A DNA stretch of 64,000 bases from Citrobacter amalonaticus (GTDB taxonomy: Bacteria; Pseudomonadota; Gammaproteobacteria; Enterobacterales; Enterobacteriaceae), in assembly GCF_018252635.1 (NCBI RefSeq), contig NZ_JAGTXM010000003.1:248001-312000 (forward strand), given 5' to 3'. Position numbers and translations under genes: made by a program. Below, piece by piece: positions 18,304-28,691 of this stretch; positions within the stretch are counted from its first letter, which is position 1, and each line of letters opens with the position of its first letter. The notes beneath the pieces are model-generated. The model was not told the origin of the DNA and did not search any database. It saw only the letters and a program-made list of their open reading frames with translations.

Positions 18304-19458
18304 ATGGCAAAACACCTTTTTACGTCCGAGTCCGTATCAGAAGGGCATCCTGACAAAATCGCTGACCAAATCTCTGATGCCGTGCTGGACGCTATCCTGG
18401 AACAGGATCCGAAAGCGCGCGTCGCGTGTGAAACCTACGTAAAAACCGGTATGGTTTTAGTTGGCGGGGAAATCACCACCAGCGCATGGGTCGATATCGA
18501 AGAGATCACGCGTAATACCGTGCGCGAAATTGGCTATGTGCATTCCGACATGGGCTTTGATGCCAACTCGTGTGCAGTCCTGAGCGCCATTGGTAAACAG
18601 TCCCCGGATATCAACCAGGGCGTTGACCGTGCCGATCCGCTGGAACAGGGCGCTGGCGACCAGGGTCTGATGTTCGGCTATGCGACCAACGAAACCGACG
18701 TGCTGATGCCCGCGCCGATCACCTACGCGCACCGACTGGTGCAGCGTCAGGCCGAAGTGCGTAAAAACGGCACCCTGCCGTGGCTGCGCCCGGATGCGAA
18801 AAGTCAGGTGACCTTCCAGTATGACGACGGCAAAATTGTCGGCATCGACGCCGTAGTGCTCTCCACCCAGCATGCGGAAGAGATCGAGCAGACGACGCTG
18901 AAAGAAGCGGTGATGGAAGAGATTATCAAACCGGTACTGCCGACCGAATGGCTGAACTCTGCCACCAAATTCTTCATCAACCCGACCGGCCGTTTTGTTA
19001 TCGGCGGCCCAATGGGTGACTGCGGACTGACCGGTCGTAAGATCATCGTCGATACCTACGGCGGCATGGCACGTCACGGCGGCGGCGCGTTCTCCGGTAA
19101 AGATCCCTCAAAAGTGGACCGTTCAGCGGCTTACGCAGGACGCTATGTCGCGAAAAACATTGTTGCCGCAGGCCTGGCAGATCGTTGTGAAATTCAGGTT
19201 TCCTACGCGATCGGCGTGGCTGAACCAACGTCCATCATGGTGGAAACCTTCGGTACTGAGAAAGTGCCGGCTGAACAACTGACCCTGCTGGTTCGCGAAT
19301 TCTTCGACCTGCGTCCATACGGTCTGATTCAGATGTTGGATCTGCTGCACCCGATCTATAAAGAGACCGCCGCCTACGGTCACTTTGGTCGCGAACATTT
19401 CCCGTGGGAAAAAACCGACAAAGCGCAGGTACTGCGCGAGGCTGCCGGTCTGAAATAA
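18304..19458 (+). CDS. metK: S-adenosylmethionine synthetase
   Basis: A 384-residue enzyme making S-adenosylmethionine from methionine and ATP; also the source of decarboxylated SAM for spermidine. Family signatures are [14 protein letters not shown] at the N-terminus, [12 protein letters not shown] near residue 118 and the P-loop-like [14 protein letters not shown] near residue 260. An in-frame ATG lies 4 codons upstream; the start at 18304 (MAKHLFTSE) matches E. coli, and AGGTG precedes it. Confidence 0.98.
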   Translation: MAKHLFTSESVSEGHPDKIADQISDAVLDAILEQDPKARVACETYVKTGMVLVGGEITTSAWVDIEEITRNTVREIGYVHSDMGFDANSCAVLSAIGKQSPDINQGVDRADPLEQGAGDQGLMFGYATNETDVLMPAPITYAHRLVQRQAEVRKNGTLPWLRPDAKSQVTFQYDDGKIVGIDAVVLSTQHAEEIEQTTLKEAVMEEIIKPVLPTEWLNSATKFFINPTGRFVIGGPMGDCGLTGRKIIVDTYGGMARHGGGAFSGKDPSKVDRSAAYAGRYVAKNIVAAGLADRCEIQVSYAIGVAEPTSIMVETFGTEKVPAEQLTLLVREFFDLRPYGLIQMLDLLHPIYKETAAYGHFGREHFPWEKTDKAQVLREAAGLK

Positions 19459-19480
19459 GCGACCGTCATCCGTGACTTAA

Positions 19481-19507
19481 GGCCAGCCTCGTGCTGGCCT
19501 TTTTTAT
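19481..19507 (+). terminator. Rho-independent terminator of metK
   Basis: GGCCAGC-CTCGT-GCTGGCC stem-loop followed by six T residues, about 20 bases after the metK stop. Confidence 0.93.
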
Positions 19508-19544
19508 TTGCGCCTCGCCTGGACATGCTTCCGCACACCACCAT

Positions 19545-19560
19545 TTGGAACCGCTTACAC
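19545..19560. promoter_or_regulatory. Putative upstream GalR/GalS operator of galP
   Basis: TTGGAACCGCTTACAC matches the GalR operator GTGTAANCGNTTACAC with two differences. It lies 182 bases upstream of the stronger site. Paired gal operators allow looping in E. coli; pairing here is inference. Confidence 0.6.
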
Positions 19561-19726
19561 CAGGGAGTGAAAGCATTATTTTCAGAATAATCACTTTGCA
19601 TGTTCAGGCTTTCTCTGCTGTTACATTTCATTTGAGCTAAGTCTGAAATCAGAACAAATGCTCACCACCTCAATATAATTAATCTATAATTTTCAATTTG
19701 TTAAATCAACCATTGATAAATGGTTA

Positions 19727-19742
19727 GTGTAACCGATTACAC
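19727..19742. promoter_or_regulatory. GalR/GalS operator of galP
   Basis: GTGTAACCGATTACAC is a perfect match to the GalR consensus and itself nearly a perfect palindrome. It is 85 bases before the galP start codon and 4 bases from a CRP site. Confidence 0.88.
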
Positions 19743-19745
19743 TTA

Positions 19746-19761
19746 CGTGATAACAATCACA
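19746..19761. promoter_or_regulatory. CRP site of galP
   Basis: CGTGATAACAATCACA has both half sites (GTGA and TCAC) at the correct 6-base spacing, one base off consensus. Its closeness to the GalR operator predicts joint catabolite and galactose control of galP. Confidence 0.75.
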
Positions 19762-19826
19762 TATTTTTGCGGTGTACTCACCTACCCTAATTATCAACAA
19801 AACTGATAACCCAACCGGAGGGCATA

Positions 19827-21221
19827 ATGCCTGACAATAAAAAACAGGGGCGTTCCAATAAAGCGATGACATTTTTTGTCTGCTTCCTTGCAGCCCTGGC
19901 AGGATTACTTTTTGGCCTGGATATCGGCGTTATCGCTGGCGCATTACCGTTTATCACGGATGAATTCCAGATCTCCGCACACACCCAGGAGTGGGTCGTC
20001 AGCTCCATGATGTTCGGTGCGGCGGTCGGTGCGGTCGGCAGCGGCTGGCTTTCTTTCAAGCTCGGGCGCAAGAAGAGCCTGATGATCGGCGCGATCCTGT
20101 TTGTCGCCGGCTCGCTGTTCTCCGCTGCGGCGCCAAACGTTGAAGTGTTGATCCTTTCCCGCGTCCTGCTGGGGCTGGCCGTCGGCGTGGCCTCGTACAC
20201 CGCCCCGCTGTATCTGTCTGAGATCGCACCGGAGAAAATTCGCGGCAGTATGATCTCCATGTACCAGTTGATGATCACTATCGGCATCCTGGGGGCTTAT
20301 CTTTCTGACACTGCCTTCAGCTACAGCGGCGCATGGCGCTGGATGCTGGGCGTGATTATCATCCCGGCGATTCTGCTACTAATTGGCGTCTTCTTCCTGC
20401 CGGACAGCCCGCGCTGGTTTGCTGCGAAACGTCGCTTTGTCGATGCCGAACGCGTGCTGCTGCGTCTGCGTGATACCAGCGCGGAAGCCAAACGCGAGTT
20501 AGATGAGATCCGCGAAAGTCTACAAGTGAAACAGAGTGGTTGGGCGCTGTTCAAAGAGAACAGCAACTTCCGTCGCGCGGTGTTTCTTGGCGTGCTGTTG
20601 CAGGTGATGCAGCAGTTCACCGGGATGAACGTCATCATGTATTACGCACCAAAAATCTTTGAAATGGCGGGATACACCAACACCTCTGAGCAGATGTGGG
20701 GCACCGTGATTGTCGGTTTGACCAACGTACTGGCCACCTTCATCGCTATCGGCCTGGTTGACCGCTGGGGTCGTAAACCGACGCTGACGCTGGGCTTCCT
20801 GGTGATGGCGGCCGGAATGGGGATCCTCGGAACGATGATGCATGTTGGCATCCACTCGCCGTCCGCGCAGTACTTTGCTATCGCCATGCTGCTGATGTTC
20901 ATCATTGGTTTCGCCATGAGCGCCGGTCCGCTGATTTGGGTGCTGTGTTCTGAAATCCAGCCGCTGAAAGGCCGCGATTTCGGTATCACCTGCTCGACCG
21001 CCACTAACTGGATTGCCAATATGATTGTCGGCGCGACGTTCCTGACCATGCTGCAAAACCTCGGTAACGCGAATACCTTCTGGGTCTACGCGGGTCTGAA
21101 CGTGCTGTTTATCCTGCTGACGCTGTGGCTGGTTCCGGAAACCAAACACGTCTCGCTGGAACACATCGAACGTAACCTGATGAAAGGTCGTAAGCTGCGC
21201 GAAATCGGGGCTCACGATTAA
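19827..21221 (+). CDS. galP: Galactose:H+ symporter
   Basis: A 464-residue, 12-helix sugar porter of the major facilitator superfamily that imports galactose (and glucose) with protons. Sugar-porter signatures are present: LGRKKSL after helix 2, [15 protein letters not shown] after helix 4, and the paired second-half motif [16 protein letters not shown] near helix 7 is the sugar-binding QQ stretch. GGAG precedes the ATG at good spacing. It stands alone between metK and sprT, with GalR and CRP sites upstream. Confidence 0.97.
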   Translation: MPDNKKQGRSNKAMTFFVCFLAALAGLLFGLDIGVIAGALPFITDEFQISAHTQEWVVSSMMFGAAVGAVGSGWLSFKLGRKKSLMIGAILFVAGSLFSAAAPNVEVLILSRVLLGLAVGVASYTAPLYLSEIAPEKIRGSMISMYQLMITIGILGAYLSDTAFSYSGAWRWMLGVIIIPAILLLIGVFFLPDSPRWFAAKRRFVDAERVLLRLRDTSAEAKRELDEIRESLQVKQSGWALFKENSNFRRAVFLGVLLQVMQQFTGMNVIMYYAPKIFEMAGYTNTSEQMWGTVIVGLTNVLATFIAIGLVDRWGRKPTLTLGFLVMAAGMGILGTMMHVGIHSPSAQYFAIAMLLMFIIGFAMSAGPLIWVLCSEIQPLKGRDFGITCSTATNWIANMIVGATFLTMLQNLGNANTFWVYAGLNVLFILLTLWLVPETKHVSLEHIERNLMKGRKLREIGAHD

Positions 21222-21230
21222 TTCCCTTCT

Positions 21231-21256
21231 ACGTCCTCCCCCCGCGGGAGGACGCC
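21231..21256 (+). terminator. Probable terminator hairpin after galP
   Basis: CGTCCTCCC and GGGAGGACG form a strong 9-base stem about 10 bases beyond the stop, but the following tract is only CCTTCCTCTT rather than a T run. It could terminate poorly or protect the 3' end. Confidence 0.55.
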
Positions 21257-21299
21257 TTCCTCTTGCAGTCCCGTCCCTGTCGCACTATTCTCTGCCGTT

Positions 21300-21800
21300 A
21301 TGAAAACCGCCCGTCTCCCTATCGCCGTCCAGCAAGCCGTTATGCGCAGCCTGCGGGAAAATCTCGCTCAGGCTAATCTGAAGCTCGGCCGCAGCTATCC
21401 CGAACCAAAGCTGGTGTATCAGCAACGTGGCACCTCTGCCGGCACCGCCTGGCTGGAGAGTTACGAAATTCGCCTTAATCCGGTGCTGTTGATGGAAAAC
21501 GTCGAGGCGTTTATCAACGAAGTGGTGCCGCATGAACTGGCGCATTTACTGGTGTGGAAGCGATTTGGCCGGGTTGCGCCGCACGGAAAAGAGTGGAAGT
21601 GGATGATGGAAAGCGTGCTCGGTGTCCCCGCACGCCGCACCCACCAGTTCGAACTGCAATCGGTACGCCGCAACACCTTCCCTTACCGCTGTCAGTGTCA
21701 GGAGCATCAACTGACCATCCGTCGCCATAATCGCGTTATGCGCGGCGAAGCCACCTACCGCTGCGTTCACTGTGGCGAACCTCTAGTGCCGCTTAAATAG
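21300..21800 (+). CDS. sprT: SprT family zinc metallopeptidase-like protein
   Basis: A 166-residue protein. The zinc motif HELAH is near residue 78 in [16 protein letters not shown], and a C-terminal zinc-ribbon-like region has CQCQEH and CVHCG. This is the SprT-like family, related to eukaryotic Spartan. The bacterial role is not well defined. Length and sequence follow E. coli SprT (YggI). No strong ribosome-binding site is seen before the ATG, but homology begins there. Confidence 0.95.
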   Translation: MKTARLPIAVQQAVMRSLRENLAQANLKLGRSYPEPKLVYQQRGTSAGTAWLESYEIRLNPVLLMENVEAFINEVVPHELAHLLVWKRFGRVAPHGKEWKWMMESVLGVPARRTHQFELQSVRRNTFPYRCQCQEHQLTIRRHNRVMRGEATYRCVHCGEPLVPLK

Positions 21801-21891
21801 CCAGAACTATCAGGAACTTTCCTGATCTGGCTGATTGCATCACACATCAACTTTCGTTACGTTGCGGGCTCGTTTTGATACGGAGTTCATG

Positions 21892-22599
21892 ATGTACCGT
21901 CATCTTTCTATGGCTGCCGCCTTTTTTGCAGCAGCCCTTTCCGGCCAGACGTTGGCCGCAGGTATTAATAGTTTTTCACAGGCAAAGACCGCTGGCGTCA
22001 AGGTTAACGCCGATGTTCCTGGCGACTTCTATTGCGGATGCAAAATCAACTGGCAGGGCAAGAAAGGGATCGTCGATCTCGACTCCTGCGGTTACAAAGT
22101 GCGAAAGAACGAGAATCGCGCCAGCCGAATCGAATGGGAACACGTGGTTCCGGCATGGCAGTTTGGCCACCAGCGTCAGTGCTGGCAGGACGGAGGACGG
22201 AAAAACTGCGCCAAAGATCCGGTCTATCGCAAAATGGAAAGCGACATGCACAACCTGCAACCCGCCGTCGGCGAGGTGAATGGCGATCGCGGTAACTTCA
22301 TGTACAGCCAGTGGAACGGCGGCGAAGGCCAGTACGGACAGTGCGCGATGAAAGTCGATTTCAAAGAAAAGGTCGCCGAACCGCCCGCCCGTGCCCGCGG
22401 CGCGATTGCGCGGACCTACTTTTATATGCGCGACCAGTACAGCCTGACGCTATCCCGCCAGCAAACCCAGTTGTTTAACGCCTGGAACAAGCTGTATCCG
22501 GTCACCGACTGGGAGTGCGAACGTGATGAACGTATCGCGAAGATACAGGGAAACCACAATCCTTACGTGCAACGCGCTTGCCAGGCGCAAAAGAGCTAA
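21892..22599 (+). CDS. endA: DNA-specific endonuclease I, periplasmic
   Basis: A 235-residue nuclease with a Sec signal peptide of about 22 residues ending LSGQTLAA. It degrades double-stranded DNA in the periplasm. The endonuclease I motif [16 protein letters not shown] holds the catalytic His, and [19 protein letters not shown] the metal-binding part. Eight cysteines are conserved with E. coli EndA. ATG 21892 is chosen over the upstream in-frame ATGs because the signal peptide starts there and GGAG precedes it. Confidence 0.96.
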   Translation: MYRHLSMAAAFFAAALSGQTLAAGINSFSQAKTAGVKVNADVPGDFYCGCKINWQGKKGIVDLDSCGYKVRKNENRASRIEWEHVVPAWQFGHQRQCWQDGGRKNCAKDPVYRKMESDMHNLQPAVGEVNGDRGNFMYSQWNGGEGQYGQCAMKVDFKEKVAEPPARARGAIARTYFYMRDQYSLTLSRQQTQLFNAWNKLYPVTDWECERDERIAKIQGNHNPYVQRACQAQKS

Positions 22600-22639
22600 C
22601 CTACACTAGCGGGATTCTTGATTACGCGGACTTTTTACT

Positions 22640-23371
22640 ATGCGCATTCCCCGCATTTATCACCCTGACCCCATTACCTCCGGCAGCCAGATTTCTCTGT
22701 GCGAAGACGCCGCCAACCACATTGGACGCGTCCTGCGGATGGGACCGGGTCAGGCGCTGCAATTGTTTGATGGCAGCAATCAGGTTTTCGACGCTGAAAT
22801 CACCCAGGCCAGCAAGAAAAGCGTGGACGTAAAGGTGCTGCGTGGCGAGATTGACGATCGTGAATCACCGCTGCACATCCATCTTGGTCAGGTGATGTCG
22901 CGCGGCGAGAAGATGGAATTCACTATTCAGAAATCGATCGAACTGGGTGTAAGCCTCATTACGCCACTTTTTTCTGAACGCTGCGGCGTTAAACTGGACA
23001 ATGAACGTCTGAACAAGAAGCGCCAGCAGTGGCAGAAAATCGCCATTGCCGCCTGTGAACAGTGTGGTCGCAACCGGGTACCGGAAATTCGCCCGGCCAT
23101 GGATCTGGAAGCCTGGTGCGCGGAACAGGACGAGGGGCTAAAGCTGAACCTTCATCCCCGCGCCAGCGACAGCATTAACACATTGCCGCTACCGGTTGAG
23201 CGTGTTCGTCTGTTGATTGGCCCGGAAGGCGGGCTATCCGCAGAGGAGATTGCCATGACCGCACGCTATCAGTTTACTGATATCCTGTTAGGACCTCGCG
23301 TTCTGCGTACTGAGACAACTGCGCTCACCGCCATTACCGCGCTTCAGGTGCGATTTGGCGATCTGGGCTAA
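22640..23371 (+). CDS. rsmE: 16S rRNA m3U1498 methyltransferase
   Basis: A 243-residue SPOUT-family methyltransferase that methylates N3 of U1498 in 16S rRNA using SAM. An N-terminal PUA-like domain (about 1 to 70) is followed by the knotted SPOUT domain. Its SAM-binding sequences [14 protein letters not shown] and [11 protein letters not shown] are intact. It ends 12 bases before gshB and is probably cotranscribed. Confidence 0.96.
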   Translation: MRIPRIYHPDPITSGSQISLCEDAANHIGRVLRMGPGQALQLFDGSNQVFDAEITQASKKSVDVKVLRGEIDDRESPLHIHLGQVMSRGEKMEFTIQKSIELGVSLITPLFSERCGVKLDNERLNKKRQQWQKIAIAACEQCGRNRVPEIRPAMDLEAWCAEQDEGLKLNLHPRASDSINTLPLPVERVRLLIGPEGGLSAEEIAMTARYQFTDILLGPRVLRTETTALTAITALQVRFGDLG

Positions 23372-23383
23372 CGGAGAAGAATA

Positions 23384-24331
23384 ATGATCAAGCTCGGCAT
23401 CGTGATGGACCCCATCGCAAGCATCAATATCAAGAAAGACTCCAGCTTCGCTATGCTGCTGGAAGCGCAACGTCGTGGTTACGAACTTCATTATATGGAG
23501 ATGGCCGATCTTTATCTGATTAACGGTGAAGCTCGCGCCCGGACGCGCACCCTGAGCGTCGAACAGAACTATGATAAATGGTACGAGTTTACCGGCGAGC
23601 AGGATCTGCCGCTGGACGCCCTCGACGTCATTCTGATGCGTAAAGATCCGCCGTTTGATACCGAGTTCATCTACGCCACCTATATTCTGGAACGCGCGGA
23701 AGAAAAAGGGACGCTTATTGTTAACAAGCCGCAGAGCCTACGCGATTGTAACGAAAAACTGTTCACGGCCTGGTTCTCTGACCTGACGCCGGAAACGCTG
23801 GTCACTCGCAACAAAGCGCAGTTGAAGGCCTTCTGGCAGAAGCACAGCGATATCATTCTCAAGCCGCTGGACGGTATGGGCGGCGCGTCGATCTTCCGCG
23901 TTAAAGAAGGTGACCCGAACCTCGGCGTGATTACGGAAACCCTGACCGAGCACGGTACTCGCTACTGCATGGCGCAGAACTATCTGCCAGCCATTAAAGA
24001 TGGCGACAAGCGCGTGCTGGTCGTCGATGGCGAACCGGTTCCTTACTGCCTGGCGCGTATTCCGCAGGGTGGCGAAACCCGTGGCAACCTGGCCGCTGGC
24101 GGTCGCGGCGAACCGCGTCCGTTAACCGACAGCGATTGGGAAATCGCACGCCGTATCGGACCAACGCTGAAAGCCAAAGGGCTGATTTTTGTCGGTCTGG
24201 ATATCATTGGCGATCGTCTGACCGAAATTAACGTCACCAGCCCAACCTGCATTCGCGAAATTGAAGCCGAATTCCCTGTCTCTATCACCGGGATGTTGAT
24301 GGACGCTATCGAAGCACGTTTGCAGAAATAA
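23384..24331 (+). CDS. gshB: Glutathione synthetase
   Basis: A 315-residue ATP-grasp ligase that joins gamma-glutamylcysteine and glycine to make glutathione. ATP-grasp segments VNKPQSLRDCNEKL, KPLDGMGGASIFR and EINVTSPTCIREIE are all present. GGAGAAG precedes the ATG. Its product feeds two enzymes later in the window, Gss and YghU. Confidence 0.97.
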   Translation: MIKLGIVMDPIASINIKKDSSFAMLLEAQRRGYELHYMEMADLYLINGEARARTRTLSVEQNYDKWYEFTGEQDLPLDALDVILMRKDPPFDTEFIYATYILERAEEKGTLIVNKPQSLRDCNEKLFTAWFSDLTPETLVTRNKAQLKAFWQKHSDIILKPLDGMGGASIFRVKEGDPNLGVITETLTEHGTRYCMAQNYLPAIKDGDKRVLVVDGEPVPYCLARIPQGGETRGNLAAGGRGEPRPLTDSDWEIARRIGPTLKAKGLIFVGLDIIGDRLTEINVTSPTCIREIEAEFPVSITGMLMDAIEARLQK

Positions 24332-24337
24332 GTCGTT

Positions 24338-24449
24338 TGCTGGATGACGACATCCAGCATGCCTTTGTAGGCCTGATAAGCATAACGCCATCAGGCATTA
24401 AGACACCGATGCCGAATGGCGACACAGGCGTCTTATCCGGCCTACAGTA
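24338..24449. repeat. REP/BIME cluster between gshB and yqgE
   Basis: A local hairpin GCTGGATG-ACGA-CATCCAGC is followed by two divergent REP units with TAGGCCTGATAAG and TCTTATCCGGCCTACA. It lies between two genes in the same direction, so it may partly separate their expression. Confidence 0.85.
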
Positions 24450-24522
24450 GTGACATCCGTGCGCTTTACCCACATACTGACCCCCTGTTGCTTTTTTGAA
24501 CCAGGAAACAGAACCTCTGACA

Positions 24523-25086
24523 ATGAATTTACAGCATCACTTTCTTATTGCCATGCCTGCTCTCCAGGATCCGATTTTCCGCCGTTCAGTGGTGTACATT
24601 TGCGAACATAACGAAGATGGCGCAATGGGGATTATTGTGAATAAGCCTCTGGAAAATCTCCAGATTGAAGGGATTCTGGAAAAACTGAAAATCGCGCCGG
24701 AACCGCGCGATCCGGCGATTCGTCTGGATAAAGCCGTGATGCTTGGCGGTCCGTTAGCGGAAGATCGCGGGTTTATCCTGCACACGCCGCCGTCGCGCTT
24801 TGCCTCCAGTATCCGCATCTCGGATAACACCGTGATCACCACGTCACGCGACGTACTCGAAACCTTAGGCACGAGCGAACAGCCTGCCGACGTGCTGGTC
24901 GCACTTGGTTACTCCTCCTGGGATAAAGGCCAGCTTGAACAAGAGCTACTGGACAACGCCTGGCTGACCGCCCCCGCCGATCTCAATATCCTGTTTAAAA
25001 CACCGATTGCCGATCGCTGGCGTGACGCTGCCAGACTGATTGGCATCGACATCCTGACGATGCCCGGCGTGGCGGGGCATGCCTGA
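24523..25086 (+). CDS. yqgE: YqgE, DUF179/AlgH family protein
   Basis: A 187-residue protein of the UPF0301 (AlgH) family whose biochemical role is unsettled. It begins [19 protein letters not shown], as in E. coli. [15 protein letters not shown] and [14 protein letters not shown] are conserved family stretches. The open frame is 9 codons longer upstream; I use 24523 by homology. Its stop overlaps the ruvX start (TGATG), implying coupled translation. Confidence 0.94.
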   Translation: MNLQHHFLIAMPALQDPIFRRSVVYICEHNEDGAMGIIVNKPLENLQIEGILEKLKIAPEPRDPAIRLDKAVMLGGPLAEDRGFILHTPPSRFASSIRISDNTVITTSRDVLETLGTSEQPADVLVALGYSSWDKGQLEQELLDNAWLTAPADLNILFKTPIADRWRDAARLIGIDILTMPGVAGHA

Positions 25087-25502
25087 TGAGCGAAACATTA
25101 CTGGCCTTTGATTTTGGCACTAAAAGTATCGGCGTAGCGATTGGTCAGCGCATTACCGGCACGGCGCGCGCGCTGCCCGCGATTAAAGCGCAGGACGGTA
25201 CGCCAGACTGGAACCTGATCGAGCGCCTGCTCAAAGAGTGGCAGCCGGATGAGATTATCGTTGGCCTGCCGCTGAATATGGACGGTACCGAGCAACCGCT
25301 TACAGCCCGCGCGCGCAAGTTCGCCAACCGCATTCACGGACGTTTCGGCGTCACGGTCACCTTGCACGATGAACGTCTCAGTACCGTAGAAGCGCGCTCA
25401 GGGCTGTTCGAACACGGCGGCTATCGGGCGCTAAATAAAGGGAAGATCGACTCCGCTTCCGCCGTCATTATTCTCGAAAGCTACTTCGAACAGGGCTACT
25501 GA
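25086..25502 (+). CDS. ruvX: Holliday junction resolvase-like / pre-16S rRNA nuclease YqgF
   Basis: A 138-residue RNase H-fold nuclease. In E. coli it is essential and involved in 5' end maturation of 16S rRNA. The first strand [14 protein letters not shown] carries the catalytic Asp. The Glu in [11 protein letters not shown] and the Asp in [16 protein letters not shown] complete the site. It is translationally coupled to yqgE. Confidence 0.95.
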   Translation: MSETLLAFDFGTKSIGVAIGQRITGTARALPAIKAQDGTPDWNLIERLLKEWQPDEIIVGLPLNMDGTEQPLTARARKFANRIHGRFGVTVTLHDERLSTVEARSGLFEHGGYRALNKGKIDSASAVIILESYFEQGY

Positions 25503-25515
25503 AGCTACGCGTTTC

Positions 25516-26496
25516 TCAAAGCCTTCCCTGCGCCTGCCGCTGTTGCAGGCTCTGGGCGAAGGTCATCATCCCCATCTGCTGTCCGCTCTGAATGACATGG
25601 GGTAACTGATGGGACTTCCCTTCCCGGATCAAATTCCCTGCCGCCGGGGTGTTGATCAGCAGTTCAAATAGTGCAACGCGTCCCTCCTGCTTGTCGGACT
25701 CCAGTTTCTGCGACAGCACGGCGCGCAGACTGCCTGCCAGTTGGCTGCGCACCGGGTCCTTTTCTTGCGCCGGAAAAGAGTCCACCAGCCGCTCAACCGC
25801 CTGCGCGGCGCCACGCGTATGCAGCGTCGCCAGCACCAGATGCCCCGTTTCCGCCGCCGTCAGCGCCAGACGAATGGTCTCGCTATCGCGTAACTCTCCC
25901 AGCAGAATCACGTCCGGATCTTCACGCAGCGCCGCGCGCAACCCCGCGGCAAACGAGGCGCAGTGTAATCCCACTTCACGTTGCTGAATCAGACAGCGCT
26001 GGCTGGCGTAGACATACTCGATCGGATCTTCCAGCGTCAGAATATGCCCATCAATATGCTGATTCAGCCACGCCACCATCGCCGCCAGCGTGGTTGATTT
26101 TCCGCTGCCCGTAGCGCCCGTCACCAGTATTAAGCCATTCTCGCTGCAAAGCAGTTCGGGCAGTACGGAAGGCGTCCCCAGCGTTTCCAGCGTCGGGCAC
26201 TGCGTCGGCAGCAGCCGCAGCGCCAGCGACGTCCCCTGCCGCTGGTGAAAGGCGCTGGCCCGCAGACGCAGGTTTCCCATAAGTGAAACAGCGAAATCCA
26301 GTTGCCCGTTTTGCCGTAACGCCGTCTGCTGCCCTTCATCCAGCCAGTCCGCCAGCAGTCCGCTAATGTCGGCAACGGTGAAGGGCGCACGCTCCATACG
26401 CCCCTGTTTTCGCCAGCGCGCAGGCCACGCATTGCTTAGGTGTAGATCCGAGACGTTATGCTTTACACTAAGGGCCACAATTTCTTCCATATTCAT
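25516..26496 (-). CDS. yggR: PilT-like ATPase YggR
   Basis: A 326-residue type II/IV secretion ATPase closest to the twitching-motility ATPase PilT. Walker A is GATGSGKSTTL, Walker B/Asp box is DVILLGELRDSETI, and the His box is ATLHTRGAAQA. No pilus assembly gene is nearby, so its partner is unknown. The frame is open 25 codons upstream into yggS; ATG 26496 (MNMEEIVALS) matches E. coli. It is convergent with ruvX and divergent from yggS, with only 17 bases between starts. Confidence 0.94.
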   Translation of the reverse strand: MNMEEIVALSVKHNVSDLHLSNAWPARWRKQGRMERAPFTVADISGLLADWLDEGQQTALRQNGQLDFAVSLMGNLRLRASAFHQRQGTSLALRLLPTQCPTLETLGTPSVLPELLCSENGLILVTGATGSGKSTTLAAMVAWLNQHIDGHILTLEDPIEYVYASQRCLIQQREVGLHCASFAAGLRAALREDPDVILLGELRDSETIRLALTAAETGHLVLATLHTRGAAQAVERLVDSFPAQEKDPVRSQLAGSLRAVLSQKLESDKQEGRVALFELLINTPAAGNLIREGKSHQLPHVIQSGQQMGMMTFAQSLQQRQAQGRL

Positions 26497-26513
26497 ATAC
26501 AGATCCTCGGAAA

Positions 26514-27218
26514 ATGAACGATATCGCGCATAACCTGGCACAGGTCCGGGACAAAATCTCAGCCGCCGCATCGCGTTGCGGGCGCGCTTGCGAAGAAGTT
26601 ACGTTACTTGCAGTGAGTAAAACCAAACCTGCGAGCGCCATCGAAGACGCCATCGCTGCCGGTCAGTTGGCCTTTGGTGAAAACTATGTGCAGGAAGGGG
26701 TGGAGAAAATTCGCCACTTTCGCGAGAAAGGCATTGCCGGCCTGCAATGGCACTTTATCGGCCCGTTACAGTCCAACAAGAGCCGTCTGGTGGCCGAGCA
26801 CTTTGACTGGTGCCATACCCTCGATCGTCTGCGCATTGCTACTCGTCTCAGCGAACAGCGTCCGGCGGAGCTGGCGCCGTTGAACGTGCTGATTCAAATC
26901 AATATCAGCGATGAGAACAGCAAGTCCGGCATTTCACTGGAGGAACTGGACGCGCTTGCCGCAGAGGTCGTCGAATTACCGAATCTTCGTCTGCGCGGTC
27001 TGATGGCGATCCCTGCCCCTGAGTCAGATTATGTAAGGCAGTTTGAAGTTGCACGCCAAATGGCGGTAGCATTTGCCGGGCTGAAAACGCGCTATCCTGA
27101 CGTCGATACCCTGTCGCTGGGTATGTCAGATGATATGGAAGCCGCCATTGCGGCGGGTAGCACGATGGTACGTATCGGCACCGCCATTTTTGGTGCACGT
27201 GATTACACAAAAAATTAA
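26514..27218 (+). CDS. yggS: PLP homeostasis protein YggS
   Basis: A 234-residue PLP-binding protein (PLPBP/PROSC family) with a fold III alanine racemase-like barrel and no known enzyme activity. It maintains pyridoxal phosphate balance. Lys36 in AVSKTKPA is the PLP lysine; the phosphate-binding end is LSLGMSDDMEAAIAAGSTMVR. It starts the yggS-yggT-yggU-rdgB-hemW unit. Confidence 0.96.
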   Translation: MNDIAHNLAQVRDKISAAASRCGRACEEVTLLAVSKTKPASAIEDAIAAGQLAFGENYVQEGVEKIRHFREKGIAGLQWHFIGPLQSNKSRLVAEHFDWCHTLDRLRIATRLSEQRPAELAPLNVLIQINISDENSKSGISLEELDALAAEVVELPNLRLRGLMAIPAPESDYVRQFEVARQMAVAFAGLKTRYPDVDTLSLGMSDDMEAAIAAGSTMVRIGTAIFGARDYTKN

Positions 27219-27236
27219 GGAAATCTGAGGAACGCC

Positions 27237-27803
27237 ATGAATACGTTGACCTTCTTGCTCTCAACGGTAATTGAGCTGTACACCATGGTGCTGTTATTGC
27301 GCGTGTGGATGCAATGGGCTCGCTGTGACTTTTATAACCCTTTCTCCCAGTTCGTGGTGAAAGTGACGCAACCGATTATTGGGCCGCTGCGCCGTATTAT
27401 TCCCCCGATGGGACCGGTCGACAGCGCATCGCTGCTGGTTGCATTTATCCTCAGCTTTATCAAAGCGATAGTGCTGTTTAAAGTGGTGACGTTCCTGCCG
27501 ATCGTCTGGATCGCCGCCGTGCTGATCGTGCTCAAAACCATCGGTTTGTTGATCTTCTGGGTGTTGCTGGTGATGGCCATTATGAGCTGGGTAAGCCAGG
27601 GCCGTAGCCCGATTGAGTATGTACTGATTCAGTTGGCCGACCCGCTGCTGCGCCCGATTCGTCGCATTCTGCCGGGGATGGGCGGGATCGATTTCTCGCC
27701 AATGGTTCTCGTCCTGCTGTTGTATGTCATCAACATGGGGATTGGTGAGGTTCTGCAAGCAACCGGTAACATGTTGCTGCCGGGGCTGTGGATGGCGCTA
27801 TGA
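27237..27803 (+). CDS. yggT: YggT family inner-membrane protein
   Basis: A 188-residue integral membrane protein made of two YggT repeats. Each has two hydrophobic helices and a cytoplasmic loop of the type [17 protein letters not shown] (first) and [17 protein letters not shown] (second). An osmotic or potassium uptake role was suggested for E. coli; function is otherwise unknown. AGGAA precedes the ATG, and the stop overlaps the yggU start. Confidence 0.94.
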   Translation: MNTLTFLLSTVIELYTMVLLLRVWMQWARCDFYNPFSQFVVKVTQPIIGPLRRIIPPMGPVDSASLLVAFILSFIKAIVLFKVVTFLPIVWIAAVLIVLKTIGLLIFWVLLVMAIMSWVSQGRSPIEYVLIQLADPLLRPIRRILPGMGGIDFSPMVLVLLLYVINMGIGEVLQATGNMLLPGLWMAL

Positions 27804-28090
27804 GTGCCGTAACCCGCTGCGATGACGGACTGGTTTTGCGGCTCTATATTCAGCCGAAAGCCAGCCGCGACAGTATTGTCGGTTTACATGGCGACGAACT
27901 GAAAGTCGCCATTACCGCCCCGCCGGTGGACGGCCAGGCGAACAGTCATCTGGTGAAGTTTCTCGGTAAGCAGTTCCGCGTGGCAAAGAGCCAGGTCGTC
28001 ATTGAAAAGGGCGAACTGGGCCGCCATAAACAGGTTAAAATCATTCATCCGCAACAGATCCCGCCAGAAGTCGCGGCATTAACGAATTAG
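27800..28090 (+). CDS. yggU: YggU, DUF167 family protein
   Basis: A 96-residue UPF0235 family protein with [18 protein letters not shown] and the most conserved stretch [17 protein letters not shown]. No function is established. The start at 27800 overlaps the yggT stop by 4 bases (ATGA). The longer frame 4 codons upstream is rejected, because homology begins at MSAVT. Confidence 0.94.
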   Translation: MSAVTRCDDGLVLRLYIQPKASRDSIVGLHGDELKVAITAPPVDGQANSHLVKFLGKQFRVAKSQVVIEKGELGRHKQVKIIHPQQIPPEVAALTN

Positions 28091-28097
28091 GTATCCT

Positions 28098-28691
28098 ATG
28101 CAAAAAGTTGTCCTCGCGACCGGCAATGCCGGTAAAGTGCGTGAGCTCGCGTCGCTGCTCAGCGATTTCGGGCTTGATGTGGTAGCGCAAACCGATCTCG
28201 GCGTCGATTCAGCCGAAGAGACCGGGCTGACCTTTATTGAAAACGCGATCCTGAAAGCGCGTCATGCCGCGCAGATAACCGGGTTACCGGCAATTGCCGA
28301 CGACTCCGGTCTGGCCGTTGACGCACTGGGCGGCGCGCCGGGTATCTATTCCGCACGCTATGCCGGTGAAGACGCGAGCGACCAACAGAACCTGGAAAAG
28401 CTGTTACATGCTCTGAAGGATGTGCCGGACGAACAGCGTCAGGCGCGCTTCCACTGCGTGCTGGTCTATCTGCGTCATGCTGACGATCCCACACCGCTGG
28501 TGTGCCACGGCAGTTGGCCGGGCGTGATTGCGCGTACGGCAGCAGGCAACGGCGGTTTTGGCTATGACCCAATCTTCTTCGTGCCTTCGGAAGGCAAAAC
28601 CGCCGCCGAACTGACGCGTGAGGAGAAAAGCGCAATTTCCCACCGTGGACAGGCGCTGAAGCTGCTGCTGGAAGCCTTACGTAATGGTTAA
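28098..28691 (+). CDS. rdgB: dITP/XTP pyrophosphatase
   Basis: A 197-residue Ham1-family enzyme that removes dITP, dXTP and related noncanonical nucleotides by hydrolysis to monophosphates. Substrate and metal segments [27 protein letters not shown] (catalytic Asp) and [11 protein letters not shown] are intact. It follows yggU by 7 bases and overlaps hemW by 8 bases. Confidence 0.97.
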   Translation: MQKVVLATGNAGKVRELASLLSDFGLDVVAQTDLGVDSAEETGLTFIENAILKARHAAQITGLPAIADDSGLAVDALGGAPGIYSARYAGEDASDQQNLEKLLHALKDVPDEQRQARFHCVLVYLRHADDPTPLVCHGSWPGVIARTAAGNGGFGYDPIFFVPSEGKTAAELTREEKSAISHRGQALKLLLEALRNG

